This document shows, in pieces, positions 24,274 to 35,000 of a DNA stretch of 35,986 nucleotides. The DNA comes from Treponema sp. (GTDB taxonomy: Bacteria; Spirochaetota; Spirochaetia; Treponematales; Breznakiellaceae). Position 1 is the stretch's first letter; each line of letters begins with the position of its first letter. The position numbers and the translations under genes are program-made. Location: the NCBI GenBank assembly GCA_031288975.1, contig JAITQK010000055.1, forward strand, positions 1 through 35,986, written 5' to 3'. The notes under the pieces were generated by a model. That model was given only the letters and a program-made list of their open reading frames with translations, did no database searches and had not been told where the DNA came from.

Positions 24274-25887
24274 ATGGCGGCAATTCGTGAACGGCTGTTG
24301 ATCCTGGGAGCAGGGGTAATGCAAGGACCTGCCATCAACATCGCCAAAACTTTGGGCCTTGAAACAGTGGTAGTGGATGCGGACCCCCAGGCGCCTTGTG
24401 TTTCCCTGGCGGACCGCTTTGAACAGGTTGATTTGAAAGACAAGGCCGGGGTCGTGGCCCTGGGCCAGGAACTGAAGGCGGCAGGGGGACTCGCCGGCAT
24501 CATGACCGCAGGGACCGATTTCTCCGCCACCGTAGCCTGGGCTGCGGAAAAGCTGGGGCTTCCGGGTATTCCTTACGAGGCAAGTCTCAACGCCTCGGAC
24601 AAGGAACGGATGCGGCAATGCTTCAAGGCCGCAGGGGTTCCTTCCCCGGAATTCGTTGTGCTGACTGGCGACAAGGACCTGAATGTGCCGCTTCCGTATC
24701 CTGTGGTGGTGAAGCCTGTGGACAACATGGGGGCCAGAGGCTGCCGCCGGGTGGATACCCCGGAAGCGCTGCCCGTCGCGGTTTCCGATGCCCTGAGCTT
24801 CTCCCGGTCAGGCAGGGTCATTGTGGAAGCCTACATGGAGGGGCCTGAATTCTCGGTGGATGCCATCGTGTATAAGGGGGAGCTTATTATATGCGGCCTT
24901 GGGGATCGGCACATCTTTTTCCCCCCTTATTTTATTGAAATGGGCCATACCATGCCCACGAATGTGGATGCCGGCACTGTTACGGCGCTCCTTGAAACCT
25001 TTATCCAGGGGATCAGGGCATTGGGGCTTGGCGATCCTACTGCCGTGGGAGCGGCCAAGGGGGATATCAAGCTCACCCCCAGAGGTCCCATGATAGGGGA
25101 AATTGCGGCCCGGCTTTCCGGGGGCTACATGTCGGGCTGGACCTACCCCTATTCCTCTGGGGTGGAACCCACCAGGGGCGCCATCCTCGTTGCCCTGGGG
25201 AAACGCCCCGAAGGGCTGGAACCCACCCGCTTCTGGACCAGTGCCGAGCGGGCCTTTATCTCCATACCGGGGAAGGTCCGTTCCATTCAGGGTATTGAAC
25301 GCGCCAAGGCCCAGGTGAAGGACCTTTTCCTCCGCATTGAGCCGGGAACCCAGGTCCAATTCCCCGAAAACAACGTTACCAAGTGCGGCAACGTCATCAG
25401 CGCAGCCCCTTCGCGGGAACAGGCTGTGGACGGGGCAGAACAGGCGGCCCGTTCGGTCCTGATACGCCTCGAAGCCCCAAATGATGCAACTGAGAGATTC
25501 CTCTCGCTGTCTGACACGGGCTACCCTCCAGATGCCTTTACCCTGCCGGCACAGCTCCGGGCGCTTCTCTCCAAGTTCCCGGAACCGGAAGTCTCAGGTA
25601 ATCCGGGCCTGCAGCCAGAAGTGGTGGAGGTGGCGCTCCTTCCGTTCCCGGAATTGACTGGTTCCGGGCTTAAGGATTATATGGGCAGGACCGTGGAAGA
25701 AAGCATTGAGGCGGTCCGCCTGGTTACAGGCCGTGCCCTTCCCTATCGGGAAGTTCCCTATCGGGAAGCGTCCGATGCCCGGAACACCGGCACCCTGATC
25801 CTGGGCCGCCGCTTCTGGGCTGCCCTGATTCGGGGAGGCTATCAAGGCGCCGCTTACATAGTAGACAGGTTTGTGCAAAAAACGTGA
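24274..25887 (+). CDS. ATP-grasp domain protein of unknown substrate
   Basis: The protein has 537 residues, with ribosome binding site GGAGAG. An N-terminal Rossmann-like pre-grasp domain (LILGAGVMQGPAINIAKTLG, TVVVDADPQAP, IMTAGTDFSATVAWAAEKLG) is followed by an ATP-grasp fold. Lys147 is in YPVVVKPVDNMGARGC, VEAYMEGPEFSVDAIV follows, and the metal-binding GEIAARLSGGYMSGW is near 280. The layout is like PurK/CarB-type carboxylate-amine ligases. A C-terminal domain (about 390-537) is not recognised. It is followed, with a GTGA overlap, by a cell-wall amidase, so an envelope precursor or small peptide may be the product. That is inference. Confidence 0.8.
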   Translation: MAAIRERLLILGAGVMQGPAINIAKTLGLETVVVDADPQAPCVSLADRFEQVDLKDKAGVVALGQELKAAGGLAGIMTAGTDFSATVAWAAEKLGLPGIPYEASLNASDKERMRQCFKAAGVPSPEFVVLTGDKDLNVPLPYPVVVKPVDNMGARGCRRVDTPEALPVAVSDALSFSRSGRVIVEAYMEGPEFSVDAIVYKGELIICGLGDRHIFFPPYFIEMGHTMPTNVDAGTVTALLETFIQGIRALGLGDPTAVGAAKGDIKLTPRGPMIGEIAARLSGGYMSGWTYPYSSGVEPTRGAILVALGKRPEGLEPTRFWTSAERAFISIPGKVRSIQGIERAKAQVKDLFLRIEPGTQVQFPENNVTKCGNVISAAPSREQAVDGAEQAARSVLIRLEAPNDATERFLSLSDTGYPPDAFTLPAQLRALLSKFPEPEVSGNPGLQPEVVEVALLPFPELTGSGLKDYMGRTVEESIEAVRLVTGRALPYREVPYREASDARNTGTLILGRRFWAALIRGGYQGAAYIVDRFVQKT

Positions 25888-26996
25888 GGAGTGAGGTAAG
25901 CTGTTTTTATAGTATGATATATCTTTATCTGTTCTTCTTATGGGTTACCCCGCTGGTCTTTGCCGAAACCACAGGGCAGAGCGCCGAAAAGAACCTTTCC
26001 CTGGAGGAAGCCCTCAAGGGCATGGATGCGTTCCGGGCAGATGCCAATGCGGAATTCCGGTGGGACCCCTTCTTCCAGTCAGGGGTATTTTCCGCTTCAG
26101 GACATTCGGTCGTATTCCGTGCAGGAACTCCGGGGGAACCGGGCATTGCCATAATTGACGGCAAAGAAATACTCAATATCCCTTCACCGTATATTGAAAA
26201 GGGCATCCTCATGTTCCCTGAAGCCTTTCTCACGTCGGTTAAGCAGGTCTTAATCCCCCGTATGCAGGAGGACTATGCTCCCTTCCGTATTGCCGCGATT
26301 ATTGTGGATCCCGGCCACGGCGGTAAAGATGCAGGGGCCATCGGAACCCACAAGATCAACGGGAAGACCCTTAGAGTGGTCGAAAAGGACATTACCCTCA
26401 AGGTTTCACAGGGGCTTCATGCCCGGCTGGTCCAGGGCTTCCCGGATAAACGGATTATACTCACCCGGAAGGATGATACCTATCCCTCTCTGGAGAACCG
26501 GGTAGCCAACGCCAATTCCGTTCCCCTCAAGGATAATGAGGCCATCATCTTCATTTCCATCCATGCTAATGCCTCGTTCAATAAAACCGCCCGGGGGTAT
26601 GAGATCTGGTACCTCAGCCCGGAAATCCGCAGAACCGTCATAGATACGGATAAATACGATGAGCCTGCGGATGTCATGGCCATACATAACGCTATGCTGG
26701 AAGAGGAGTTTACCACTGAAAGCATCATCATTGCCCGGTCCATCCTGAAGCGGTTTGATGAAACCATCGGCAAGTCCATTCCCTCACGGGGGATCAAGCC
26801 GGAGGAATGGTTCGTGGTACGGAACACCCGGATGCCCTCGGTTCTGGTGGAGCTGGGTTTTGTTACCAATGAAGCGGATGCCCTGTTCATGACCGATGAT
26901 GAGTACTTGAAAAATTTCTCCGAAGCGTTATATAAAGGTATAAGGGATTTTATTACCCTATTTGAACAGACCGGAGGATTCATTGCTATCGAATGA
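25884..26996 (+). CDS. N-acetylmuramoyl-L-alanine amidase (Amidase_3)
   Basis: This zinc enzyme cuts the bond between muramic acid and the stem peptide. It has 370 residues from a GTG that overlaps the previous stop (GTGA). An ATG at 25914 would start directly at the signal peptide MIYLYLFFLWVTPLVFAET. The catalytic domain has AIIVDPGHGGKDAGAIG (His145), VVEKDITL (Glu167), FISIHANASF (His227) and VLVELGFVTNEAD (Glu323, catalytic). The region before it (about 30-135) may be a regulatory or cell-wall-binding domain. It is periplasmic and followed by an overlapping GerMN gene. Confidence 0.92.
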   Translation: MRSEVSCFYSMIYLYLFFLWVTPLVFAETTGQSAEKNLSLEEALKGMDAFRADANAEFRWDPFFQSGVFSASGHSVVFRAGTPGEPGIAIIDGKEILNIPSPYIEKGILMFPEAFLTSVKQVLIPRMQEDYAPFRIAAIIVDPGHGGKDAGAIGTHKINGKTLRVVEKDITLKVSQGLHARLVQGFPDKRIILTRKDDTYPSLENRVANANSVPLKDNEAIIFISIHANASFNKTARGYEIWYLSPEIRRTVIDTDKYDEPADVMAIHNAMLEEEFTTESIIIARSILKRFDETIGKSIPSRGIKPEEWFVVRNTRMPSVLVELGFVTNEADALFMTDDEYLKNFSEALYKGIRDFITLFEQTGGFIAIE

Positions 26997-27534
26997 AGGC
27001 CGCATGAGGGGCCTCGTACAGGAGATTCCCGCCCGAAGGCGCTTTCGGTGGGGCATTGTTCGCCGTTTTTTATATCTCCTGGTCCTGGGTGCCCTGGCCT
27101 TGATTGATTTCAGGCATTCGGAGCTGGTCCGGCGGACCTTTGTGTTTTATGCCCGTGCCGATGGGGCGACGGTGGTGGAAGAGCGGATGCTTAAGCGTGC
27201 ACAGCCGCCTTCCCTGGAGTCTGAAATACGGCGCTATGTGGAAGAGGTCTTGTTAGGGCCGATTTCACCGGATTCGGCGCCTCTGTTCCCTGGGGAAACC
27301 AGGCTCCGGTCCCTGTTGTTCCGGGACGGGGTTCTGTACGTGGACCTGTCGGAAGCGGCGGCCTTGCCCCTGCTGGACGGATCCCCCCGAGGAACGGGTG
27401 TTTTTTCGAATATCTATACCCTCAATGAGGGAATTCGGCGGAATTTTGCCGTAGTAAAGGAGGTTAGATTTTTTATTATTGGTCGTCAAATTTTTCGGGA
27501 AAATTTTTCTGAGATATTTGTCAGTAAAGTTTGA
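26983..27534 (+). CDS. GerMN-domain membrane-anchored protein
   Basis: The protein has 183 residues from TTG at 26983, which has GGAGG six bases upstream. The frame is open from a TTG at 26962 without such a site. It has an N-terminal membrane anchor (about 24-40, FLYLLVLGALALIDF), then a single GerMN domain: SLESEIRRYVEEVLLGPISP, LFPGETRLRSLLFRDGVLYV and NIYTLNEGIRRNFAVVKEVR. GerMN domains occur in spore germination protein GerM and in other envelope proteins, often beside amidases. It overlaps the amidase gene by 14 bases. Here it is presumably a periplasmic cell-wall partner, since spirochaetes do not form spores. Confidence 0.82.
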   Translation: MLSNEGRMRGLVQEIPARRRFRWGIVRRFLYLLVLGALALIDFRHSELVRRTFVFYARADGATVVEERMLKRAQPPSLESEIRRYVEEVLLGPISPDSAPLFPGETRLRSLLFRDGVLYVDLSEAAALPLLDGSPRGTGVFSNIYTLNEGIRRNFAVVKEVRFFIIGRQIFRENFSEIFVSKV

Positions 27535-27553
27535 GAAAATACGATAAAAGCGG

Positions 27554-27581
27554 TTGACAAACTAAATATATTTCGTATACT
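27554..27581 (+). promoter_or_regulatory. Strong sigma-70-type promoter of flaA
   Basis: Perfect TTGACA (27554-27559), 16 bases, TATACT (27576-27581), about 50 bases before the flaA start and just after the GerMN gene. Confidence 0.75.
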
Positions 27582-27631
27582 TTCTTATTAGCTAGTTTTT
27601 AGGATTATTGTGAATTCGAAAGGAGCTGTGA

Positions 27632-28705
27632 ATGAAACGAATCTTCATTCTTGTCGCCATTACATTATTGGTAATGGGCTCGTTGTTTGCTGAGGAAAAG
27701 GTGCTTATCGATTTCTCCAAACTGACGGCCGATATCATGCCTAATGATAATGACGAGCCTACTCAGAATCGTGCGACCTTTATGGATTTTTCCAATAGTA
27801 GGGCCGCTCGCAATTTCACCGACGACCAAAAATCGACGATGAAAACCTCTCTTGCTATAACCAACTGGGATGTGGTGCTTTCGTCCTCGTCACGGAATGT
27901 GACGACCAAGGGCTTGAGTTATACCAAAGAAGCCCCCTCCGCTCAGTGGGAAAAAGTCATGGGTGTCCGGGTTCATTTCCCGGTGGAATCTTTTAATTCC
28001 TCGGCTATTATTAAGCCGCCCTTTGATATTCCTGCGTTTGAACCTCCTGCAGAGGTTGATGACGACGGAAACATTGCGGAACCCGAGGAAGGTGCTTCCA
28101 ATGGAATCACCGGTCCGAGCCGCTTTGAAGGTCCCGCTGATGAGGAAACTGGAAAACCGACTGGTGGTTATGGGGTCATAAAGAACGTGGGGACGATTAA
28201 GTCCATCGCGGTGAATGTTTATGGCCTTAATTTCCCCCACGGCCTTTCCGTTATCCTCATCGATGACCAGGGAAAAGAGCGCCGCGTATTCATGGGGTAT
28301 GTCAACTATGATGGTTGGGGAGAACTCCGCTGGGATAATCCCGCGTATGTCTCTGAGGTTCGGAACCGTGAGTTACGGATCTACCCCATCTATCCTGATT
28401 CAACTCCCTTTGTGAAGTTCGGTGGTTTCATTATTCACCGGAACGCTGAACATAAGGGCGGCGATTTCATTGGGTATTTTAAAGATGTCAAGGTCATTTA
28501 TGATCAGGCAGTCCTTGAGACTGACCGGGACATCCAGGATGAATCCCTGTGGAATATCGTCAAAGATCGGGAAACCACCCGGAAGACCAATGAAATGGAG
28601 CAGTTTGGCTTTAACCAGGTTCAGCGGTATCTGGATGGTGCGCGTCAGGCTACTGAACGAGATTTTACCCCCACACCGGCTTCTGAAGAAGGTGGCGAGG
28701 AATAA
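27632..28705 (+). CDS. flaA: Flagellar filament outer layer (sheath) protein FlaA
   Basis: This spirochaete-specific protein coats the FlaB core of periplasmic flagella and affects filament stiffness. It has 357 residues, with AAGGAG upstream. A cleaved signal peptide (MKRIFILVAITLLVMGSLFA) shows Sec export, unlike the FlaB core proteins. The mature part contains LIDFSKL, SFNSSAIIKPPFDIPAFEPP and the conserved GVIKNVGTIKSIAVNVYGLN. GYVNYDGWGELRWDNPAYV, RELRIYPIYPDSTPFVKFGG and YFKDVKVIYDQAV follow. It has its own promoter and terminator, so it is monocistronic. Confidence 0.95.
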   Translation: MKRIFILVAITLLVMGSLFAEEKVLIDFSKLTADIMPNDNDEPTQNRATFMDFSNSRAARNFTDDQKSTMKTSLAITNWDVVLSSSSRNVTTKGLSYTKEAPSAQWEKVMGVRVHFPVESFNSSAIIKPPFDIPAFEPPAEVDDDGNIAEPEEGASNGITGPSRFEGPADEETGKPTGGYGVIKNVGTIKSIAVNVYGLNFPHGLSVILIDDQGKERRVFMGYVNYDGWGELRWDNPAYVSEVRNRELRIYPIYPDSTPFVKFGGFIIHRNAEHKGGDFIGYFKDVKVIYDQAVLETDRDIQDESLWNIVKDRETTRKTNEMEQFGFNQVQRYLDGARQATERDFTPTPASEEGGEE

Positions 28706-28735
28706 ACTGGCTACGTACCCCGTAGGGTAAACGAA

Positions 28736-28780
28736 AAGCTGTCTGAATAAGCCATTGGTGATGTTCAGACAGCTTTTTTT
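28736..28780 (+). terminator. Rho-independent terminator of flaA
   Basis: A perfect 12-base stem, AAGCTGTCTGAA (28736-28747) with TTCAGACAGCTT (28764-28775), a 16-base loop and a following T run. Confidence 0.93.
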
Positions 28781-28806
28781 ATATTTTTATCAATAAGGTC
28801 GTGAGG

Positions 28807-30048
28807 ATGAGTCATATCAAGTTGCCTGATCAGAATACCCTCCGAAATCACTATGAACAGTACGCTTCGGTGAGGGCTTTTATCGTTAAGGATATAGAGA
28901 CCCGCATCGAGAAGACCGTGGCGGTCCTTGCCTCTCGTCCAACCGTTAAAGGCAGGGTGAAGAATTTTGAGAGCTATTATAAAAAATACATCAAACTCCT
29001 TAATCATCATGTCGCTGGATCCAACCCCCCGCTTATTACCGATTTAATCGGCATCCGGATCGTATGTCCTTTTTTTGATGATCTAACCACGGTTGAAGGG
29101 CTGATTAAAAAAGCTTTTGAGGTTATTGAGGTTGAACGCAAAGGTTCAAGTCATTCCTTTAAAGAATTTGGGTATGAATCGACCCATTTGCTGATCGGTA
29201 TCCCCGAGGACATGACCGAAAAGTGGGGACCCTGCGGCTGTGAGGTCGCTGAAATTCAAATTCGTACCATACTGCAGGATGCCTGGGCAGAGGTGGAACA
29301 TGAACTGGTGTATAAGGCTGAATTTACCCCCTTTGATGAACCTATGAAGCGTAAACTCGCGGCAATTAATGCCAGCCTTTCCCTGGCGGACACTATTTTT
29401 CAGGAGATCCGGACCTATCAGCGGCAGCTTAATGCAGAACTGGGGAAGCGGCGGGATTCCTTTTTCAAGAAGATAGAAGAATCCACTGATGCCCTCCTGT
29501 TTACCGATGATACACCAGAAAACGCCCCCCTGGAACTCCCGGCGGTTCCGTTGCTTCCACCGGTTTCAGCCCGTAAATCCATTGATGACCAACTGCTTAA
29601 TGCCCTGTATGCTCATAACCGGGGTCAATTCAATGAGGCCATCGCTTTTTATACCCATATTCTGGCAATGGATCCGGATAATACCATCAAATCCCTTATC
29701 TATAAACACCGGGGTATGGCTCATTTTGCCCGATCCCACTATGAAGCGGCCATTGATGATTTTACCCAATCCCTTGAACTGGACCCCAAATCCTATAAGG
29801 CGTTCTATTATCGGGGGGTGGTCCAGGCGGTACTGCAATGCTTCACCCAAGCCATCGATGATTTTACCAGTTCCCTGGACATCAACCCCTATCAAGCCTT
29901 CTGCCGGTATCGCCGGGGATTGATCTATTACCATATTGATGATTATCCCCAGGCCCTGGCGGACTGCGAAGCGGCGCTGGCATTGGACCCCAATGCTGAA
30001 CCGGCCCGGAAATTCAAGGTCCTGCTCCTCGATAAGCTGAAAATGTAG
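28807..30048 (+). CDS. RelA/SpoT-domain alarmone synthetase with C-terminal TPRs
   Basis: The likely start is the ATG at 28807, eight bases after TAAGG; a GTG at 28801 adds two residues. The protein has 413 residues. The synthetase core has KGRVKNFESYYKKYIKL, ITDLIGIRIVCPFFDD (catalytic Asp in DLIGIR), FGYESTHLLIGI and EIQIRTILQDAWAEVEHEL, the nucleotide-binding signature. No HD hydrolase or TGS/ACT domain is present, so it resembles small alarmone synthetases. Residues about 265-410 form at least three TPRs (NRGQFNEAIAFYTHILAMDP; HYEAAIDDFTQSLELDPKSY; DDYPQALADCEAALALDPNA). The TPRs could sense a protein partner. It makes (p)ppGpp or a relative; the exact product is not visible. Confidence 0.85.
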   Translation: MSHIKLPDQNTLRNHYEQYASVRAFIVKDIETRIEKTVAVLASRPTVKGRVKNFESYYKKYIKLLNHHVAGSNPPLITDLIGIRIVCPFFDDLTTVEGLIKKAFEVIEVERKGSSHSFKEFGYESTHLLIGIPEDMTEKWGPCGCEVAEIQIRTILQDAWAEVEHELVYKAEFTPFDEPMKRKLAAINASLSLADTIFQEIRTYQRQLNAELGKRRDSFFKKIEESTDALLFTDDTPENAPLELPAVPLLPPVSARKSIDDQLLNALYAHNRGQFNEAIAFYTHILAMDPDNTIKSLIYKHRGMAHFARSHYEAAIDDFTQSLELDPKSYKAFYYRGVVQAVLQCFTQAIDDFTSSLDINPYQAFCRYRRGLIYYHIDDYPQALADCEAALALDPNAEPARKFKVLLLDKLKM

Positions 30049-30110
30049 CGCGCTGTTTTTGATGAGGAGTCTTCGTGGTAAATTTTTCGTGTTTTGCCAA
30101 GTATTTGCCA

Positions 30111-30139
30111 TTGACAGAAAATAACAAATTGGGTATAAT
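30111..30139 (+). promoter_or_regulatory. Sigma-70-type promoter of the chemotaxis receptor gene
   Basis: Perfect TTGACA (30111-30116) and TATAAT (30134-30139) with a 17-base spacer. The leader to the ATG at 30227 is about 80 bases. Confidence 0.8.
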
Positions 30140-30226
30140 GGAGACACTTTATTAAAGCAATAATCAACGATGTACTTCGGTCAAATAAAAATAAAATAGT
30201 AGAGGACAATTTTAAGGAGTTATAGT

Positions 30227-32047
30227 ATGAAGTTTTTTAACAATCTGTCTATTGGCATGAAATTCTTGTGCAGTTCTCTGCTTATTGTCGGGGTTCTGAC
30301 AATTATTTGTTGGCAGAGTATAAACACGATAGAAAACTGCCATCATGCCTGCGGTATGCTTATAGGCGGAGCCGTTACGACAAAGTCGCTGGCGCAGAGC
30401 GCGCAAACCTCGTTCTACGCGCTTACCGAAACCGCGAATCAGTCCCTGCTCTACGTTCATGCCGGTGATTCCGCGAAAGGCGCCGAACTCACGCGAAAAT
30501 TTAACGCAGACGCCCAGGCTCTTACCGCTTCACTTGATACGGTACTGCGGGCGCTTAACGCAGACCCCCTGGTGGATAAATCTATCATCAGTCCTCTCAC
30601 GGCAAAGGCGGATAGCGCAAAGTCTGCGTTGAATAATGAGTATGTGCCGCTCATTGGTGCACTTGCCGGCGCTCAAGAGGGCACCGCGGATTTCACGCGG
30701 TCGGTGGCTCTTTCTGAAAAAATCGCACTGGATATTGACGCGGTATTTCAGGGCATTGCCACAGCCGGCAATGATGTTTATAATGGCTATGTTAATTTTC
30801 TGCTCGGAACCATTGTGAAGCTGAAGATATTTGTCATTATCGCTATCCTGTTTTCGATTATCCTCGTGCTTTTTCTGTCATTTATCATTAAAAAGCCTTT
30901 CCAAAACATGATGGATACTTTGGGAGCAATCGCCGCGAAATGGGATATGACAAAACAGTTTGACAGCAATAGTAAGGATGAAATCGGTAAACTGGCTACA
31001 TTTTTTAATCTTACCTTTGAAAAAATGAAAGAGCTTCTTTTTGTCATAAAGCAGATGTCTATATCCCTGATTGATACCGGTGCCACCCTTACAGCAAACG
31101 CACACCAAACCGCCTCGTCAATCAACGAAATCACCGCTTCTATACAAAGCATGAAAGAACAGGTGATTACCCAGGCATCGGAGGTAAATCAAACCGGCGG
31201 TGCTATGGAACGGATTATGTCCCAGGTTGATAAGCTCAATGAGCACATCGTGGTACAGTCGGAAAGCGTGAATCAATCATCAGCGGCGATAGAAGAAATG
31301 TTAGCTAATATTCATGCGGTGGCAGAAACCTTATCCAAGAACGCGGCGAATGTCGTTACCCTATCGGAAGCCTCTGAAGCGGGCAAGCATGATCTGCAAA
31401 CCGTTTCTGCAGATATTCAGGAAATCGCCCATGAATCCGAGGGGCTTTTGGAGATCAACGCAGTAATACAGAACATCGCAAGTCAGACTAATCTATTGAG
31501 CATGAACGCCGCCATTGAAGCTGCTCACGCGGGAGAAGTGGGCAAGGGCTTTGCGGTAGTAGCCGACGAAATCAGAAAGCTGGCGGAAAATTCCAGCGAA
31601 CAATCAAAAACCATCAGCAGCATACTGCAGAAGATCAAGGTTTCCATAGATACGATCACCAAATCCACTGGCGTAATGACTAAGGGTTTCGAGACAATTG
31701 AGGCAGGAGTGAAAACGGTATCCAATCAGGAAGCCTCCATCCGTACCGCAATGGAAGAGCAGGAAAATGGAAGCCGCAGTATTCTTGAAGAGATAACCAA
31801 GCTCAAGAATATCACCGGACTGGTAAAAACTTCTTCCGCCGGGATCGCCGCCGAAGGACAAGCGGTAAAACATCAGAGCACGAATCTTGAGCAAATAACC
31901 GATGAAATTAAAAACGGTATGAACGAAATGTCGGTGGGCGCCGAATTGATCAGTATTGCGGTAAATCAGGTTAACGATATAAGCGGGGCCAACAAGCGAA
32001 ATATCGACACCCTGAGCGCGGAAATCTCAAAATTCAAGGTGGAATAG
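30227..32047 (+). CDS. Methyl-accepting chemotaxis protein
   Basis: The receptor has 606 residues, with ribosome binding site AAGGAG. It has a short cytoplasmic start, TM1 (about 12-32), and a helical periplasmic sensor of 4HB type (about 35-193). TM2 is about 195-222 ([20 protein letters not shown]), followed by a HAMP linker and a long signalling coiled coil. The hairpin tip is near 427-448 ([20 protein letters not shown], then [14 protein letters not shown]), which docks CheA/CheW. No che genes adjoin it. The ligand is unknown. It ends 38 bases before the restriction-modification gene, without a visible terminator. Confidence 0.93.
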   Translation: MKFFNNLSIGMKFLCSSLLIVGVLTIICWQSINTIENCHHACGMLIGGAVTTKSLAQSAQTSFYALTETANQSLLYVHAGDSAKGAELTRKFNADAQALTASLDTVLRALNADPLVDKSIISPLTAKADSAKSALNNEYVPLIGALAGAQEGTADFTRSVALSEKIALDIDAVFQGIATAGNDVYNGYVNFLLGTIVKLKIFVIIAILFSIILVLFLSFIIKKPFQNMMDTLGAIAAKWDMTKQFDSNSKDEIGKLATFFNLTFEKMKELLFVIKQMSISLIDTGATLTANAHQTASSINEITASIQSMKEQVITQASEVNQTGGAMERIMSQVDKLNEHIVVQSESVNQSSAAIEEMLANIHAVAETLSKNAANVVTLSEASEAGKHDLQTVSADIQEIAHESEGLLEINAVIQNIASQTNLLSMNAAIEAAHAGEVGKGFAVVADEIRKLAENSSEQSKTISSILQKIKVSIDTITKSTGVMTKGFETIEAGVKTVSNQEASIRTAMEEQENGSRSILEEITKLKNITGLVKTSSAGIAAEGQAVKHQSTNLEQITDEIKNGMNEMSVGAELISIAVNQVNDISGANKRNIDTLSAEISKFKVE

Positions 32048-32085
32048 TAAAAGGAACATATCGGCTGCTAGTCGGAAAAAAAGCA

Positions 32086-35000
32086 ATGAACCAAAACCAT
32101 GAAATAGATACGTACCTTAGTGAGATTGACAAAATATACCGCTCAGGCAAAGGCACGGAACACAGTTACCGTCCCGCGCTCAAAACCCTTTTTGAAGCGA
32201 TTACTAGCGGCTTGACCATAACCAACGAGCCAAAGCGTATAGCCTGCGGCGCGCCCGATTACATCATAACCCGCAACGACATACCCATAGGATACATTGA
32301 GGCAAAGGACATTTCCGTAGGGATATATAATAAAGCAAACAAAGAACAGTTTGACCGATATAAACAATCCCTTAACAACCTCATTATTACCGATTACCTT
32401 TCATTTCAATTATTTGTCGATGGCGCCGAAGTTGTTACCATAACTATAGCTAAAGAGAGTGGCGGCGGTATCGCTCCTGACAAAAAACAATGTGATGCAT
32501 TTATGGAATTGGTTCAGCAATTTACAGACTTCAGGGGCAAGAGCATCTACCAGTCCGAACAATTGGCAAAGATGATGGCGGCGAAGGCAAAACTCCTTGC
32601 CGGAATAATTGAGAAAGCCCTGCACGATACCGAAGCGGAAAATGACACCTTGTCAGGACAGTTGGAAGGTTTCCGCAAAATCCTGATACACGACCTTTCT
32701 ATCCCCGCATTTGCCGATATGTATGCACAGACCCTTGTCTACGGGATGTTCGCGGCGCGTTTGAATGATCATACCAACGATAAATTTTCACGATTAAAAG
32801 CGGCTGCTCTCATCCCCCCGTCAAATCCTTTTCTGAGAAGGTTTTTTTATTATATTGCCGGACCGGATCTTGACGACCGGATTTGCTGGATTGTGGACGC
32901 GCTTGCCGATATTTTTAACTGTGTTGCCGTAGAAGTGTTGTTTGAAGAATTTGGAAGGGCAAATCAGGACCCCTATTTACATTTTTACGAGACATTCCTT
33001 GCCGAATACAATCATAAATTGCGCGAAGAACGGGGAGTCTACTACACGCCGCTTCCCATTGTCAAATTTATAGTCCAGGCGGTTGATACCATTTTACAAA
33101 ATGATTTTCACATAGCCAAAGGGCTGGCCGACAGCTCAAAAGACGAGGGGTTTCATAAAGTTTACATTCTCGAACCCGCGACTGGAACAGGTACTTTTCT
33201 TGTTGAAGTAATCGAAAATATTTATAAACGGTTTGTGAATCAAAAAGGAATGTGGCGCGATTATTGCAAAGAACATCTGCTGCCGCGATTGAACGGCTTT
33301 GAAATCCTCATGGCGCCCTACGCGATGGCGCACTTTAAACTTGAGATGAAACTTAAAGAGACGGGGATAAATACAGCGGAATTAAAAGACCGCTTCCGCG
33401 TATATCTTACGAACAGTCTTGAAACCGCCGCAGACAACAATCCTGTTTTGCTTATGGAAAAATGGCTTTCCGATGAGGCCGATGAAGCAAACAGGGTTAA
33501 GCGCGATGCCCCCGTCATGGTTGTTCTGGGGAATCCACCCTACAGTGGGGAGAGCGCTAATAAAAATTGTTTGGTGGATTTATTGGAAGACTACAAAAAA
33601 GAACCGGGCGGAATAGAAAGGCTGCAAGAGAAAAATTCCAAGTGGCTTAACGACGATTATGTCAAATTCATCCGTTACGGACAATCGCTTGTTGTAAAGA
33701 ACGGTAGCGGAATACTGGCTTATGTCAACAATCACAGTTTTCTGGACAATCCCACCTTCCGGGGTATGCGCTGGAATTTGCTTCAAACCTTTGACAAAAT
33801 ATATATTCTTGATATTCATGGAAACGTAAAAAAGAAGGAAAGCGCGCCAGATGGCAGCAAAGATGAAAATATTTTTAATATACAACAGGGTGTAAGTATA
33901 AATATCTTTGTAAAAACAAAGAAGAAAAAACAAGATGAGTATGCAAAGCTATACCATTACGATTTATACGGAAGCCGAAAAGCTAAATATACATACCTGC
34001 TTGAAAATACGCTTACCACTGTAAAATGGGTTGAACTTTCACCAAACACCCCGCAGTACTTTTTTGTGGAAAAAGATTTTACCAATCAAGCGGAATATGA
34101 AGAAGGATTTAGCGTGCAGAAATTGTTTCCGGTAAATTCGGTTGGGATTGTAACCGCCCGTGATGATTTTACTATTCATAATTCAGTGCAAAGTGTAAAA
34201 AATATTATTAAGGAATTCTTGTCACTTGATGACGAAACAGTCCGTCAACGCTTTAATTTAGGCAAGGATGTGCGAGATTGGAGTGTAGCAGGCGCCAGAA
34301 AAGATTTAGTTCCGGCTGATTTTTCGCATATCGTAAAAATCAATTACCGTCCTTTCGATATACGATATACCTATTATACAGGTCATTCAAAAGGTTTCCA
34401 TTGTATGCCGCGAGGTGAAGTCATGCGACATTTTCTTGCTGGCAATAATAATGGTTTAGTGATAGGAAGGCAGGGGCAAGTTGTTGGCTCTATGCCATGG
34501 AATTTAGCTTTTGTAACGTCCCAAGCTATTGATTTTAATCTTTATTACCGGGGAGGTGGATATATTTTCCCCCTCTACCTCTATCCCGAATCCGACAATT
34601 TGGACAGCACCGCCCAGCGTCGCCCAAACCTGAATAAAAATATAGTTGATGAAATAGCCCAACAAACAGGCTTGCGTTTCACCGAAGAAAAAGAAGATGG
34701 TGATGCTACATTTTCTCCTTTAGATTTACTCGACTATATCTACGCTGTTTTATACAGCAATAATTACCGTGCAAAATATAAAGAATTCCTCAAAATAGAC
34801 TTCCCCCGTGTACCGTATCCAGAGAACAAAGAACCATTTCAGAAATTATCCAAATATGGCGCCGCTTTGCGGAACCTGCATCTGCTGGAAAATGTTGAGC
34901 CTCTTATGGACATGGCACTATATCCGATAGAAGGAAATAATTGTATAGACAAAATAGTATATAAAAACGGCAATGTATATATCAACAAAACCCAATATTT

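Noticed and set aside
24808-25359. Minus-strand open frame inside the ATP-grasp gene
   Set aside because: No start signal or family resemblance; the plus-strand protein has clear motifs.
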